64,000 bases of DNA from Tupaia tana (Eukaryota > Chordata > Mammalia > Scandentia > Tupaiidae), in assembly GCA_026018925.1 (NCBI GenBank), contig JAKSZU010000029.1:7749006-7813005 (forward strand). The letters are read 5' to 3'. The notes under the pieces are model-generated. The model saw nothing but the letters and a program-made list of their open reading frames with translations, was not told the origin of the DNA and did no database searches. Positions 44,051 through 54,821 of this stretch are shown here, piece by piece. The position numbers were made by a program, and so were the translations under genes. Position 1 is the first letter of the stretch; every line of letters starts with the position of its first letter.

Positions 44051-45045
44051 ACACAGACACACGGAAATAAGAGTCCCAAAACTATGAAAGTGGCCAACTT
44101 AATCAGAGGGACAAGTCTGAATTTGAATATTATATCCCAGAATTTAATCAGGAAAATTGAACCAGAACAGAAGATAAAAGTACATGAGACTGATAGGTTC
44201 ATGCACCTTCCATTTGAACAGAATCCTGACTTGTTTCCTGGCTTTAAGCAAAGTTCCTTGGCATTTCTTTGAGTTAAGTTAAAACTGGTTTTCTTAGTAG
44301 TAATGAGTGAACTCACCATTGAAAGTAGTTAGATTATGTAGGAAATTGTGTGATCAATGCAACGTGGGTGGGAAGGGAATGAAGGACAATTGTAGACACC
44401 GGAGGTGGTGTGAGAGGAGGGTGGGAAGGGACAGAGGGTCAGAAAGAGGGGTGGAAGTAATTCTAGGAACTAGTAATGGAAAATGTTTTGTAATGTGCAT
44501 GATTGTATCACTATGCAGTGTGTACTGGATGGGAGATTGCATTTTGTATGCTGTGATGAAGCTTAGGGAAGGAATGTAAATTGAGTTACAAAAAAAAAGT
44601 TTCAGAAAAAGAAATATATATATATTCAATGACTGCAGTAGGATATGTAGCCACAGCTAGGTGCTACTTTATAGGGTGCGTAAAGTAAGACTTGTGTTCA
44701 TGGAAATGTGGGTATCACCTGTGTTTGCTATGAGGGTATTTGGATTGATTAGGGTCTTTGGCGTTACAACAAAATGTGAGGAGAAAACAGTATAGAAAGC
44801 AAACATAGATACCAGAGACTGTGGGAGGAGAGTGGGAGATGGCAGAGGGTAAGAGAGAATCTAGGATGGGGGGAAAAAAGCAAAACATACAGAAGACAAG
44901 AAATGGAAGATCATTTGCTGACAATAACATGCTTGTTGATGTGCTTGATTGAGACAATATATAGTGTAATTTGGATGGAAAATCTCATTTTGTATGCTGT
45001 AATGATGTTCAGAGAATGAATGCAAATAATTAAATAAATAAAAAA
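44051..45045 (+). other. HAL1 3' UTR with two tandem UTR units
   Basis: Unit 1 (about 44360-44590) and unit 2 (about 44750-45040) share a layout: GTGGGAGGAG..GGGACAGAGGGT, AAGAAATGGAAAAT, GTGTACTGGATGG, GATTGCATTTTGTATGCTGTGATGAAG, then an A-rich end. They are paralogous rather than identical. Either could provide the 3' end that L1 ORF2p recognises. Confidence 0.8.
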
Positions 45046-45058
45046 AAAAGAGGATCAT

Positions 45059-45832
45059 CAATTTCTGGGCATTAAATATTAATATAAAGACCTGAAAGAG
45101 GGGGATCAATAGACAACACAACCTACATATACCCAACAGTGATTGTGATTAGGCAGTTCTCAAGGTTCTACCCCTTGAGTGACCCTGATTGGACAGTTCT
45201 GAGAACCCTGCCCCCATATAACTGACTAGTCAGTGACCTGACCTTGCCCTGTGGGGCCTGAGGGACAGGAAAAAAAATCAGACATCTGAAAGAGTAGACT
45301 GTGAATGACACTTTGTTGCCATAGCGTTACACAGGGCATATTCCAGCCCCCTGCAGACCTAGGCCTGGACATTTTTATTTTAGCAGAATATGCTTCTGAC
45401 TTTCCAGAGACGAGAATAGCATCCTACTTCCAGTGGGTCCTTTCTGCTGCTTCTTCATGGACACAGGTCACAAGTGTGTACAGGGAATCCAGACTCAGTA
45501 ACCAATGAAATCAATCCCTGTTCTCAGAACAGAAGCTCTGCCCAGACAGCTGAGGCCTCACTGGATCAGGAGAGAGGGCCTGATATTTTCCAGAGGTTAG
45601 GGATTTGGGATGGAGCTATGGGCAGCATGGTCAGGGTTTCCTCACACCTCATTTCTCAAACTACTCATTTTTACCCACGAATATAAACACATGTCAACTG
45701 GAAATAAAATTATTAAATATATAAAAAGTGAACATAAAGTTTATTCAAAAAAGAAATTTCCATCTTAGTATCTATCTATATAGATATCTGTATAGAAAGA
45801 GCAAAAATTTATGCATAAGTAAATATACAATC
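45059..45832. other. Unassigned sequence
   Basis: It contains two related motifs (GTGATTAGGCAGTTCTCAAGG and CTGATTGGACAGTTCTGAGA) near 45145 and 45187. No coding or known-repeat identity was recognised. It may be an old LTR or unique DNA. Confidence 0.4.
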
Positions 45833-46082
45833 TGGGGTAGCATGTGGTATAACTGTTAAGGCACAGAATCTCACATGGCGAACTGTGCAGTTCAAGTCCA
45901 GTACCCAACAGCTTGAAAAACCAAACTGGGCACATGTGTATACATAACCAAAATCCTGAGAAGAGAATGGAAGAGAAGGGATTGGTGCATAGCCATTCCC
46001 CCTGGGAGGTAATCTCTCGCTTTCTCTCTCACTGTTTCTCTTTGGAGAGTGCAGTGGCCTTATAGTAAACACTAAAATAAGT
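45833..46082 (+). mobile_element. Long-type SINE, old
   Basis: The head TGGGGTAGCATGTGGTATAAC, AGTTCAAGTCCAGTACC box, AGAGAATGGAAGAGAAGGG core and (TAAA) tail are recognisable. Confidence 0.82.
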
Positions 46083-46976
46083 AAATAAATATGACAGCTA
46101 CCTGTTATTTTTCCATTAATAAATTGTCATAGGAAACAATGAATCAAGTGTGAACTCTCCCCTTTGTCCTCTGCTGTCTCAAACCCCTGACCTTCACAGC
46201 TCATGACTATCACTTTGTGCTCTATCTCTGCATGTTTGGCATTTGAAACTCTCTTTCAAGCCCACCTTTACTATCATTCACCCATTCCATTATTACTGTA
46301 GTCAAGTTCTGAGCACTGAATAAATAATCATTTCTTCCAAGCATCCTAACTGGCCCAGTTTAATACACCTGTGGCTCTCTCAAACCCTTAATTTATTACT
46401 TTGCTATTATTTTCCAAGACAGACTGTGATATATGGGTAAGTATCTAATTCATCTTATTCACTTCTATTTCTCCTAAAGTGTCTCCTGCTCACTGAGGGT
46501 GCATGAAGAATATGATAAACCTACTGCAAATACTGAACACCTTAGCACAGTCCTGAGGTGTCTAACCTTTAAGGGGGTCTGTGGATATTAGTGCTGCCCT
46601 CCCCACTATAGGGAAACATTAGTTGTGTCTTGCTGGAAAACAGCTCAAGGCAGTTTTTTGGAGGACATTATACAAGGGCATCCAATGGATAGCAGTGAAG
46701 GGAACACTGTACTATCTGTTTTTATTTACATAATTTCACTTTTCATTAGTTGCTAAAAAAGCTATAAACCCTGTGAACCATGATTGCATTTCCCTGATTC
46801 TGAAAATTCCAGTGAGGAAAATCTTTACATGGAAAGAAATAGCAGTAACTGAGAGAGGACTAAGGGAGAGCAAACTGAGAGGACGGTGGGAGAGTAAACC
46901 CTCTAAGCAGGTGCCATTTGAGATGAGACTGAAATAATACATTAGTATTATTGTATACATTAACACAGTATTATAA
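46083..46976. other. Unassigned, mostly single-copy sequence
   Basis: No repeat family or coding signal was recognised in about 890 bp. Confidence 0.45.
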
Positions 46977-46996
46977 TTAGGATGGTGCAAAAGCAA

Positions 46997-48240
46997 TTAC
47001 AATTTTGAGCTGTGAATTTTAAATCTATAATGATGTTCAAACACATTTTGACTAATCAAAATAGGAACCATTACAATCAACAGAGTTTTGCAAATAAGTT
47101 TGTTTATTCCTATAGTGTAAAAATTTGTGTTTTGGAATTCAACAAACTCTTGGAAAACATCTTCTTCATCCTGTTGCTTGTGGAAGTGTTCATACTGCAG
47201 AAAGTTGTTTAGATGCATGAAGAAGTGGTAGTTGGTTGGCAACGGGTCAGGTGAACATGGCAGATGAGGCAAAACTTTGTAGCCCAATTTATTCAACTTT
47301 TGAAACATTGGTTTGATGTGCAGTTGAGTGTTATTGTGGAGGAGAATTGGACCTTTTCTGTTGACAAGTGCCAGCTGCAGGCATTGCAGTTTTTGGTGCA
47401 TCTCATCGATTTGCTGAGCATACTTTTCAAATGTAATGCTTTTGCCAGGATTCAGGATCATACCCCACCAAACAGTGATCATGACCTTTTTTTTATGCAA
47501 ATCTGGGTTTGTGAAGTGCTTTGGAGTTTCTTCTTGGTCTAGTCACTGAGCTCATCATTACAGGTTGTCTGTCCTATAAAATTAATTTTTCAGGGCCAAG
47601 AAATGGCATGGTGGTTAAGGTGCTGGATTTCCACTGGCCAACTGTGGTTCATGTGCTAGACATGGTGGTTTTAAAATTATGCTAGGCACATGTGTATGTG
47701 TGCAAAATCCCAGAAGAAGAATGAAAGATAAAGGATTGCACTGTGGCCTTCTTTCCTGGGAAGTGATTTCTCTCTTTCCCTCTCTCTTTCTTTCTCTGGT
47801 GAACACAGACGCCCTATGGAAAACAACAATAAAAACATTTGTCATTGCACATCACAATCCTATCAAGAAATGGTTTGTTGTTGCATAGAATAAGAGAAGA
47901 TGACACTTCCAAACAACAGTTATTTTATTTTTGGACAGCTCATGAGTCATCCACTGATTGAGGTTTTTCACCTTTCCAATTTGCTTCAAATACTGAATCA
48001 CTATAGATAGAATGGTCAATGTTGAGTTTTTTTGGCAATTTCTTGCATAGCCATAAGAGGATCAGCTTCAGTGATTGCTCTCAGTTTGTTACTGGCAACT
48101 TCCAACAGCTGGCCACTCCACTCCTCATCTTTAAAACGCTCTCATCTACTTTGAAAAGCTTCTTGAATCACCACTGCACTGTATGTTTGCTAGCAGTTCT
48201 TGAGCCAAATGTGTTAATGCTGCAAGTTGCCCCCACTGCT
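46997..48240 (-). pseudogene. Mariner transposase, broken
   Basis: On the minus strand the DNA-binding part near 48130-47980 reads 'KLRAITEADPLMAMQEIAKKLNIDHS', and the catalytic part is one 167-codon frame (47500-46997) with 'KVMITVWWGMI', 'EKYAQQIDEMHQKLQ', 'GPILLHNNTQ' and 'LPCSPDPLPTNYHFF'. The usual HDN motif with the second catalytic Asp is HNN here, so catalysis would be lost even without the stops and the SINE at 47593-47838. Confidence 0.88.
47593..47838 (+). mobile_element. Long-type SINE inside mariner
   Basis: The head AGGGCCAAGAAATGGCATGGTGG, TGTGGTTCATGTGCTAGAC box and GCCCTATGG end are present. It splits the transposase and so postdates the mariner. Confidence 0.88.
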
Positions 48241-48482
48241 TTGTGACACATTTTGAAATAAAATAAGAAAATTGTTCAGATTTGCTCTTTGCATAACATC
48301 ATTTCCACAGTTTAAAGCAAATATAAAATAAGCAGCAAGTAATAAGTCATTAGCAAAATACATAAAATGAGAAATGCACATTAAATAATGTATAAAATAA
48401 CCATATTTATTTCAGAATGTATTACAATATCAAATGGAAAATTTCAACATGAAAAACTACAGGTACTTTTGCACCAACCTGA

Positions 48483-48930
48483 ATATAAAAATTCAGGACA
48501 GAGAGGCTGGGATGATGGCAAAGTAGAAAGCTCTCTTCCCACCTAGATAACAATTGTACTAGCAGAATCTATCCAATGTTTAGCTATTTTGAAACTTTGA
48601 ATCTATTGAAGACTTGAAACTTCTAGAGAAGGGATTAGATCATAAATCATGTTTCCTTTTGGTCAATACCAGCTCTGAGCATGGTAGCAGCTGCCATCTA
48701 CCACCTCAGTCTCAAGGCAGGTAGCTGTAAAGGCAGCTTATGGGTATTAATAGGGGAGGTGGTAGCAAAAAGACCACTGTTCCCCAAATAATGAAGAGGA
48801 GTGTTCTGCTTACTCACTGCTGCTTCTAATCTCACATTTGGGACAAAAACTTGGATGTCCATTTTGGTTGCCCCTCCCTCATTTTTGTCCAGATCGCCTC
48901 CTCCAGAAGATATTATTCCATGACATTTAA
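48483..48930 (+). other. Old L1 5' UTR-like sequence
   Basis: The stretch GAGGCTGGGATGATGGCAAAGTAG...GTACTAGCAGAATCTATCCAATG resembles the 5' end of ancient mammalian L1 elements (purine-rich ATGGCAAAGTAG). The assignment is from memory and tentative. Confidence 0.4.
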
Positions 48931-49168
48931 AAGGCTGGGACATGGTTAAGATGTTAGATTCCCACATGTCCAACCACAATTCATGTTCTGGATCTGGCAG
49001 CTTGAATATCATGCCAGGCACATACGTGTGCATGCCCAAAATCCTGAGAGGAAAATAGAAAAGGAGATATTGCAGTGTGGTCATCCCCCCGGGAAACGTT
49101 TCCTCAGTTTCTCTCTGTTTGTTTATCTCTCCAGCAAGCACACATGCCCTATGGCAAAAACCTTAAAA
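48931..49168 (+). mobile_element. Long-type SINE, old
   Basis: The head AGGCTGGGACATGGTTAAG, diverged box and GCCCTATGGCAAAAACC end are present. Confidence 0.83.
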
Positions 49169-49399
49169 AAACAGGACTGAAAACTTTTCTGCTTTATATT
49201 TGTTTTTTACCCTTTTAGGGAGTTAACCATTGAGGCCTCATTTGTTTAAGGCCAATATCATATATAGTAGGATTAGAAAGTCACAGTTCATTCCCAAGTA
49301 AGGTCTCAAAATACCAGAGAAGTTTAAGTTTACAACTCAGGATGGTCTTCACCACAGACATAGCCAACAATAAACAAAAATTAGCAAACCCTTGGGAAT
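49169..49399. other. Unassigned sequence
   Basis: No feature was recognised. Confidence 0.4.
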
Positions 49400-49415
49400 G
49401 GGGACAATAGGATTT

Positions 49416-49688
49416 TTTTTTTTTTTTGGAGAGGTTTTTCGCTATAGGGCGCGTGCGTGCGCTCGCCAGACAGACAGAGAGAGACATAGAGACAGAAAGC
49501 GAGAAATCACCCCCCAGGGGGGATGGTCACGCCGCAATCCCTTCTCCTCCACTCTCCTCTCGGGATCTTGGGCACGCACGCACACGCGCCCGGCGTGAGT
49601 TGTAAGCCACCGGGTCCGAGACGCGAACCGCGGTCGACTACGTGGGAGTCCAGCGACATAGCCATTACGCTAACTGCTGGTTCCCCTA
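49416..49688 (-). mobile_element. Very young long-type SINE, perfect 16-bp duplication
   Basis: A complete minus-strand copy keeps most CpGs (for example the GACGCGAACCGCGGTCGACTACG head). Flanks GGGGACAATAGGATTT at 49400-49415 and 49689-49704 are identical. It is one of the two best candidates for a recently mobile source-type copy. Confidence 0.97.
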
Positions 49689-49761
49689 GGGGACAATAGG
49701 ATTTCAGAGTTGCCATAAGACTAGATTCAAACATCCATTTAATTTTCAGTGTTCTTTTAAA

Positions 49762-49930
49762 ACTTTATTTATTTATTATTATTATTCTCCAATTTGCTAT
49801 GAGGATGCACACTCACCTGAGAGAGACAGAGAGAGAGAGAATGAGAAAGCAAGCCACCAGGTCCGGGACTTGAACTATGGTCAGCCATGTGGGAGCCCAA
49901 CATTCTGAACCACCATACCCCTGTTGGTCC
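49762..49930 (-). mobile_element. Short-type SINE
   Basis: The minus-strand head GGACCAACAGGGGTATGGTGG, box ATAGTTCAAGTCCCGGACC and CT-rich part are visible. Confidence 0.87.
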
Positions 49931-50264
49931 ACTGCAGTGTCATTCTTCATCAGTATTTTATCACCCACAAGAAGAGAAGATAGTGGGCTTCAAGTTGATT
50001 AAAGATACAGATAATTATAGTAGTGAATTTAGGCTTTATGGACTATACAATGGAACAGAATTGCAACATATATGTAATATTATGCACTTTACTGAGTTGC
50101 AAATGTCAGAAAAATGCAAATATAAAGAACATATTGTTTGCTTTTGATTTACTAGGAAGCCAATTTTGGCCAAGAAGCCACTGAGCCAACAACTTTTTTT
50201 TTTTTTTTTTTTTTTAATTTTACATGTTTCTCCTGGTTGGAAAATAACACAACTTAATTAAGCA
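49931..50264. other. Unassigned sequence with a T tract
   Basis: An 86-codon ORF spans 49887-50147 but begins inside the SINE and matches no family I know. A T tract lies at 50192-50214. Confidence 0.4.
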
Positions 50265-50532
50265 GGTGATTTCTTTTATTTTCTTTCCTTTTTTTAGGTT
50301 TTTGCCACAGGGTGCATATGCTTGGTAGAGAGGAGAGAGACAGAAAGAGAGAAATCACCTCCCAGGGGATATAGCCATGCTTCAATCCCTTCTCCTTTAT
50401 TCTCCTCCCAGGAGTTTGGGCATGCACACACATGTGCCTGGTGTATTTCAATCCATTGTGTCTGAGATTCAAACCTGGGTCACACATGTGAGAATATGGC
50501 TGCCTTAACCATCATGTCATCTGCTGGCACCA
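50265..50532 (-). mobile_element. Long-type SINE
   Basis: The minus-strand head GGTGCCAGCAGATGACATGATGG and body are present. Confidence 0.85.
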
Positions 50533-50544
50533 TTTTTTTTAGGT

Positions 50545-50693
50545 TGATATACTTTATTTTAATTTAAATTTATTTACTTATTTATCAATTGATCTGTTGT
50601 GATTTTTAAGGCACTCAGTTTGAGACCTGAACCACAGTCAACCATGTGGTGGTAATCCAGTGCCTTAACCACCATGATACCTCTTGATTCCAC
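50545..50693 (-). mobile_element. Short-type SINE, degenerate
   Basis: Only the head and box (GTGGTTCAGGTCTCAAACTGAG on the minus strand) are clear; the CT-rich part has gone. Confidence 0.65.
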
Positions 50694-50807
50694 AGATTAT
50701 TTCTTAAACAAATTCAGTTTTAGGACAAAATACTCTGTAACAATATCATAGGTAAGATGCTAGAAAATTTAGCATGTTAAATTTAGTGTTAAAATACTAT
50801 TTTGTCA

Positions 50808-51068
50808 GGACCAGCAGTTAGTGTAATGGCTATGTCACTGGACTTTCATGTAGTCGACCACGGTATAAGTCCTGGACCTGGTGGCTTAAACTCATGCCAG
50901 GCACGTGTACATGTGTGCCCAAGATCCTGGAAGATAATGGAGGAGAAGGGATTGCAGCGTGGCCATCCCCCCGGGGGGTGATTTCTCGCTTTCTGTCTCT
51001 CTGTCTCTCTCTGTCTTTCTGGCGAGTGCAAACGCCCTATAGCGAAAACCTCTCAACAACAACAGAAA
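50808..51068 (+). mobile_element. Long-type SINE
   Basis: The head GGACCAGCAGTTAGTGTAATGG, body and CCCTATAGCGAAAACCTCT end are well preserved. Confidence 0.94.
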
Positions 51069-51774
51069 AATAGCATTTTGACATTTATGTTTCAAAGTGT
51101 AACTTTGTCAGTATCTTCCTAGGAATTTGCTTTTAATTTTTAAAATAAAAAACATGGATAATCCTTAGCAGATACTTTAAGGCTACATTCGTTGAACAGA
51201 TTCTTGTCAGTTATCAACAAAATTTAAATTTCTTACCTACATAAAAAGTAAACTAGCGTCTAGTTTTTTAACAAGCAGGATGTGACCAGCATAGCCCTGG
51301 TCAAGAAGGCCTGGGTTGAAGTGCCTAGCCTGCTCGTACAGCAGCACCAAGCATGCTGCTCTGGGAAAGTGCCTGGCTGTGAAACCAACCTACACTGTGG
51401 CCACCTGCTAAATACCACCACTCTGTCCACCCCTCCACCTCCTCCATCTGTGACTCAAGTACCAGCAGACCAGGCTCAGGCTTCCAGACCAAACGGTGTG
51501 TGCTCACCTGACTGCCAGTGGCGAGAATGCAGCCTGTACAGAGCTGCTGATCCTTCTGGTAGCTGCAGAGGGGCAGTGTCTGTGCTGCCTACACAAAGCT
51601 GACCAGGCTGAACAGTGCTGCTGAGTCACTTCCTACATCATGCCTCCCCCACAGTCACAGGATGGCCAGCAGATCCAGGATGGGTGCCTTGTGAGTAGAC
51701 AGCCATCTGCACCCTAAAAAGAAATGGTCTGTGAGGTCAGGATTATACATCAGCACTGCTGGCCAGTTTCTTTT
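51069..51774. other. Unassigned sequence, GC-richer at 51270-51720
   Basis: The GC-richer part has a 106-codon frame on the plus strand and shadows on the other, without recognisable domains. It abuts the L1 at 51775 and could be an old L1 5' UTR or unique DNA. Confidence 0.4.
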
Positions 51775-51916
51775 TTTTTTTTTTTTTTCAACTTAACAAT
51801 TATTATTTTTTTATTATTTTTAATAGTAAATACTGTATATCATTATAGCATGCAAAATGAATTTTCCCAGCATGAATACACTTGCATATTAGTCCAGTCA
51901 AAGATATTGTCATACA

Positions 51917-52187
51917 GGGACCAGCAGTTAGCGTAATGGCTATGTCGCTGGACTCCCACGTAGTCGACCGCGGTTCGAGTCCCGGACCCGGCGGCTTAAA
52001 CTCACGCTGGGCACGTGTGCGTGCGTGCCCAAGATTCCAAGAGGAGAATGGAGGAGAAGGGATTGCGGCGTGGCCATCCCCCCTGGGGGGTGATTTCCTG
52101 CTTTCTATCTCTCTGTCTCTCTCTGTCTGTCTGGCGAGCGCACGCGCCCTTATAGCAAAAACCTCTCCAAAAAAAGAAGAAAAAAAA
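51917..52187 (+). mobile_element. Very young long-type SINE, perfect 17-bp duplication
   Basis: The flanks AAAGATATTGTCATACA at 51900-51916 and 52188-52204 are identical. The head GGGACCAGCAGTTAGCGTAATGG and box CGCGGTTCGAGTCCCGGACC keep all expected pol III promoter bases, and CpGs are largely intact. It is close to a consensus for the family. Confidence 0.97.
51925..51984 (+). promoter_or_regulatory. Pol III A and B boxes of the young SINE
   Basis: An A-box-like TTAGCGTAATGG near 51928 and the B box GGTTCGAGTCC at about 51971 have the spacing expected of a tRNA-type internal promoter. Intact boxes are compatible with transcription, which is not shown. Confidence 0.7.
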
Positions 52188-52486
52188 AAAGATATTGTCA
52201 TACATATTACCAACAGATAATTTTCTATTTTTATGTCCTTTAAATGATTTGCTTCTTTCATTTTCCTCTTGATTTCTTTGCTTTCACCCTCCCCCATTTC
52301 CCACCCTCTTCTCTCTCACTTTCTCTAGTATCCACAATTGTTCTCCATGCTTTTATATCTTCCAGTCTTTCAGTTTCTACCCCAGAGTGTAGACATCTGG
52401 TATATAGTGGGGGCAAGCAGTGCCTCTCTTTCATAGTCTGAATTGCTTTGCTTAGAGTAAATCTTCCATAATCATCCACTTTCTAT

Positions 52487-53640
52487 TTTATATTTTTTAA
52501 TTAATTTATTTATATTCATTCACTGTACATCAATACAGTATACAAAATGAGATTTTCCATATAGAATACACTGAGTATTAACTCCATCAAGGATATTACC
52601 ATACATGTTATCATCAACAAATAATTTTCCATTTCTTGTTTCTTATATATTTTGCCTTTTTATCCCTCCCTTGATTCCCTACCTCTCTCTGTCATTTCCC
52701 ACCCTCCTTCCACACTGTCTCTGGTATCTAAATTTGTTTTCCATGCCTTTTTTTCTTTCCACATTTTATTGATTCATTAAAGATCTTAATTAATTTAAAA
52801 ACTTTTAATGGCAAGCACAGCTGATATATACATATCTATGAACACATGCCTGACTTTAGGTGTAAATCTCAGCAAGTAAAGTGAACACACTGTAAAGTAG
52901 CACCTAGCTAGGGCTATGTAGTTTACTGAAGTCATTAAAAAGATTTTTTAATGCATTTTTTAATTTCAAGAAAAACGATTTTAGTTTTAATAGACCAAAA
53001 AAATGTTAATAAAGAGAAATTTGCTTAAGACTTAAAGGCAGGAAAAGTTTAGGGTTCCGTTCAAATAGTAGGTAGATGAACCTATCAGCAGTTCAAGAGA
53101 AGACAAAAATCCTTAAATATGGAAATCAAAGCATAGAAGAAAATCAGCAATGTTTTAGTCTAAAGTAAAAAAATTCTATTTCACCAGTTCAGGCTCATGT
53201 AATTAATCTCTTTTCCATTGAATTTACAGTATTACGGTGGTCTGATCTTTCCTTTTTAAACTCTGGAAGTTAACAGTCAACTCTGGACTTGTCCCTACCA
53301 TTAGGCTGGCCATTTTCTTGGTTGTTTTTTGTACTCTTATTTCTGTGTGTCCGACTTTAGTTTTCCTGATATAGCACTCCCTTCAGCACTTCTTGGAGAG
53401 CTGGTCTGGTGTTGGTAAATTCTTTCAGGTTTTGTTCATCTGAAAATATTTTTGGCTTTTTTTCCCCATATGAAAGATAATTTTGTCAGGTGTAGTATTC
53501 TTGGTTGAAATTGTTTTTCACTTGATATTTTGAATATGTTTCCCCATTTTTCCTTGCTTGCATTGTTTCTTCTTTTTTTTAATTTTGATATGAACAGTTT
53601 TACTGTTTTTTTTTCCTCCTGCAACTTTTTTTTTTAATTA
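52487..53640 (-). mobile_element. HAL1 copy, 5'-truncated, one 3' UTR unit
   Basis: The minus strand has the ORF1 C-terminal relic (about 53624-53370), then a 3' UTR with a single unit and an A-rich end at 52487. It is diverged; like the 39.5-41.8 kb copy, it lacks the second unit. Confidence 0.85.
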
Positions 53641-54579
53641 CTAAACATTCATTCCCTGAGCATCATCACAACATATTAAGAGAAAGAGTGGCATGTTCAG
53701 GCTTGTTGGGGTGTTGAGTGAGCCTCCATGATACTCCTCAATGCTGAGTTCAAGCCTTGGGAGTCCTGTCCCTCACCTGACTCTTGAGAGGGTCTGCAGA
53801 TATGGAGTAACTCCTGACATAAATTCAGGATGGACCAAGCCTCCCCCGCACCCAGAATCTGCCCCAATGTGAATGTCCACAGTGGGCCTCTCCCACCCTC
53901 AGCTTGCCATCAAGTTCTCCCTGGAGTGGCCCGTATCTTCCAGGGTACCAGTGGGTTCACTTCTCAAAAGGAGTCTGGGATCAGAGCCATGAGTTACAGA
54001 GACTTGTCAGGGAGCACACTGAGCACACCCCACACAGTGGGGTGCAATTGAGACACCTGACAAAAACCAACATCCATCATGTTTTTGCTGATTTAAGAGT
54101 CTCTTTAATTTCCTTTTCCTACTTTTCACCTTGATCTTTACTGTTTCCAACTCTGAAGTTAATTTATTTCTCAATAACCATAGTTTTAAAGTTGCTGAAT
54201 TTACCCACGATGAGCAAATAGAAAAGGTAAATTACTGCAACCGGTTTAATCAAACAATTAATATGCCAGTTGAACTACCATTTTATTTTTTCATCTCAAT
54301 TTTCTTTCAGCTTTCAGCAGTGAAATAAAGTAAAAGATCATTTGAAGGCAAAAATGTGATTCAATTCATTTAGGTGGACATGGCCATGTTTTTGCTCATT
54401 TCTGATAGTTTGTAAGTTCTGTTATTTTAATGTGAATATACTCCTTATAATGTGACCAAACATGTCTTTTTACAAGAAAAGGCATATTATAAAAGCTTTC
54501 TGCATACTAATATGTAGCAAAAAATAAAGGTATATTTATTTTCTATTAATTTTTAAAATGAAGTTAGCTCCAATAGTTT
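53641..54579. other. Unassigned sequence, old L1 5' UTR-like at 53690-54060
   Basis: A GC-richer 370-bp block and an AT-rich remainder are present. The short ORFs have no known domains. The old L1 5' UTR suggestion rests on base composition and general resemblance only. Confidence 0.35.
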
Positions 54580-54821
54580 TATTTTAGAGAGATTTTTGCT
54601 ATAGGGTGCATGCACTCACCAGAGAGACAGAAAGGGAGAAATAACTCCACAGGGAGGATGACTACTCCACAATACTCTCTCCTCCATAATCCTCTTGGGA
54701 TTTTGGGCATGCATGAATACATGTCCAATGTGAGATTTTAGCCACTGGGTCTGGGACTCAAACCATGGTTGACTGTGTGGGAGTCCAGTGAATAGCCATT
54801 ATATCACCTGCTGGTCCCACA
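54580..54821 (-). mobile_element. Long-type SINE, old
   Basis: The minus-strand head GGGACCAGCAGGTGATATAATGG, box ATGGTTTGAGTCCCAGACC and body are present; CpGs are lost. Confidence 0.87.

Larger units (their letters stand above)
42720..45045 (+). mobile_element. Full-length HAL1 (half-L1) with intact ORF1
   Basis: A 2,326-bp element is flanked by a perfect 13-bp duplication AAAAGAGGATCAT (42707-42719 and 45046-45058). Order: two 5' UTR monomers (121-bp period), 5' UTR, ORF1 (43049-44050, or 43082 start), a 3' UTR of two tandem units ending near 44590 and 45040, and a TAAATAAATA plus A tail. There is no ORF2 or reverse-transcriptase sequence. HAL1 elements are known ORF1-only L1 derivatives that depend on L1 ORF2p. 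The intact ORF and perfect duplication make this a young copy. Confidence 0.95.
46977..48482 (-). mobile_element. Hsmar1-like mariner DNA transposon, near complete
   Basis: Inverted ends TTAGGATGGTGCAAAAGCAATTAC (46977) and the reverse of TCAGGTTGGTGCAAAAGTACC (ending 48482) match the Hsmar1/MADE1 type terminal repeat. The 1,506 bp include a 246-bp SINE, leaving about 1.26 kb, close to the 1.29 kb of Hsmar1. The flanking TA duplication is not intact. The transposase is broken, so it is a fossil. Confidence 0.9.
51775..52486 (-). mobile_element. L1 3' end, 5'-truncated
   Basis: The minus-strand 3' UTR (A tail at about 51772-51788) and the ORF2 end stop at 52486, directly against the tail of a HAL1. 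It is split by the young SINE at 51917. Confidence 0.87.

Noticed and set aside
42720-45045. Complete autonomous L1
   Set aside because: ORF1 is followed directly by 3' UTR, tail and target duplication; no endonuclease or RT sequence is present.
49887-50147. 86-codon ORF as a possible exon
   Set aside because: It starts inside a SINE, has no recognisable motif and no splice context I can defend.
51917-52000. tRNA genes, because of good A and B boxes in many places
   Set aside because: The heads do not fold as complete tRNAs with an obvious anticodon arm, and each is followed by a fixed SINE body, A-rich tail and target duplication.
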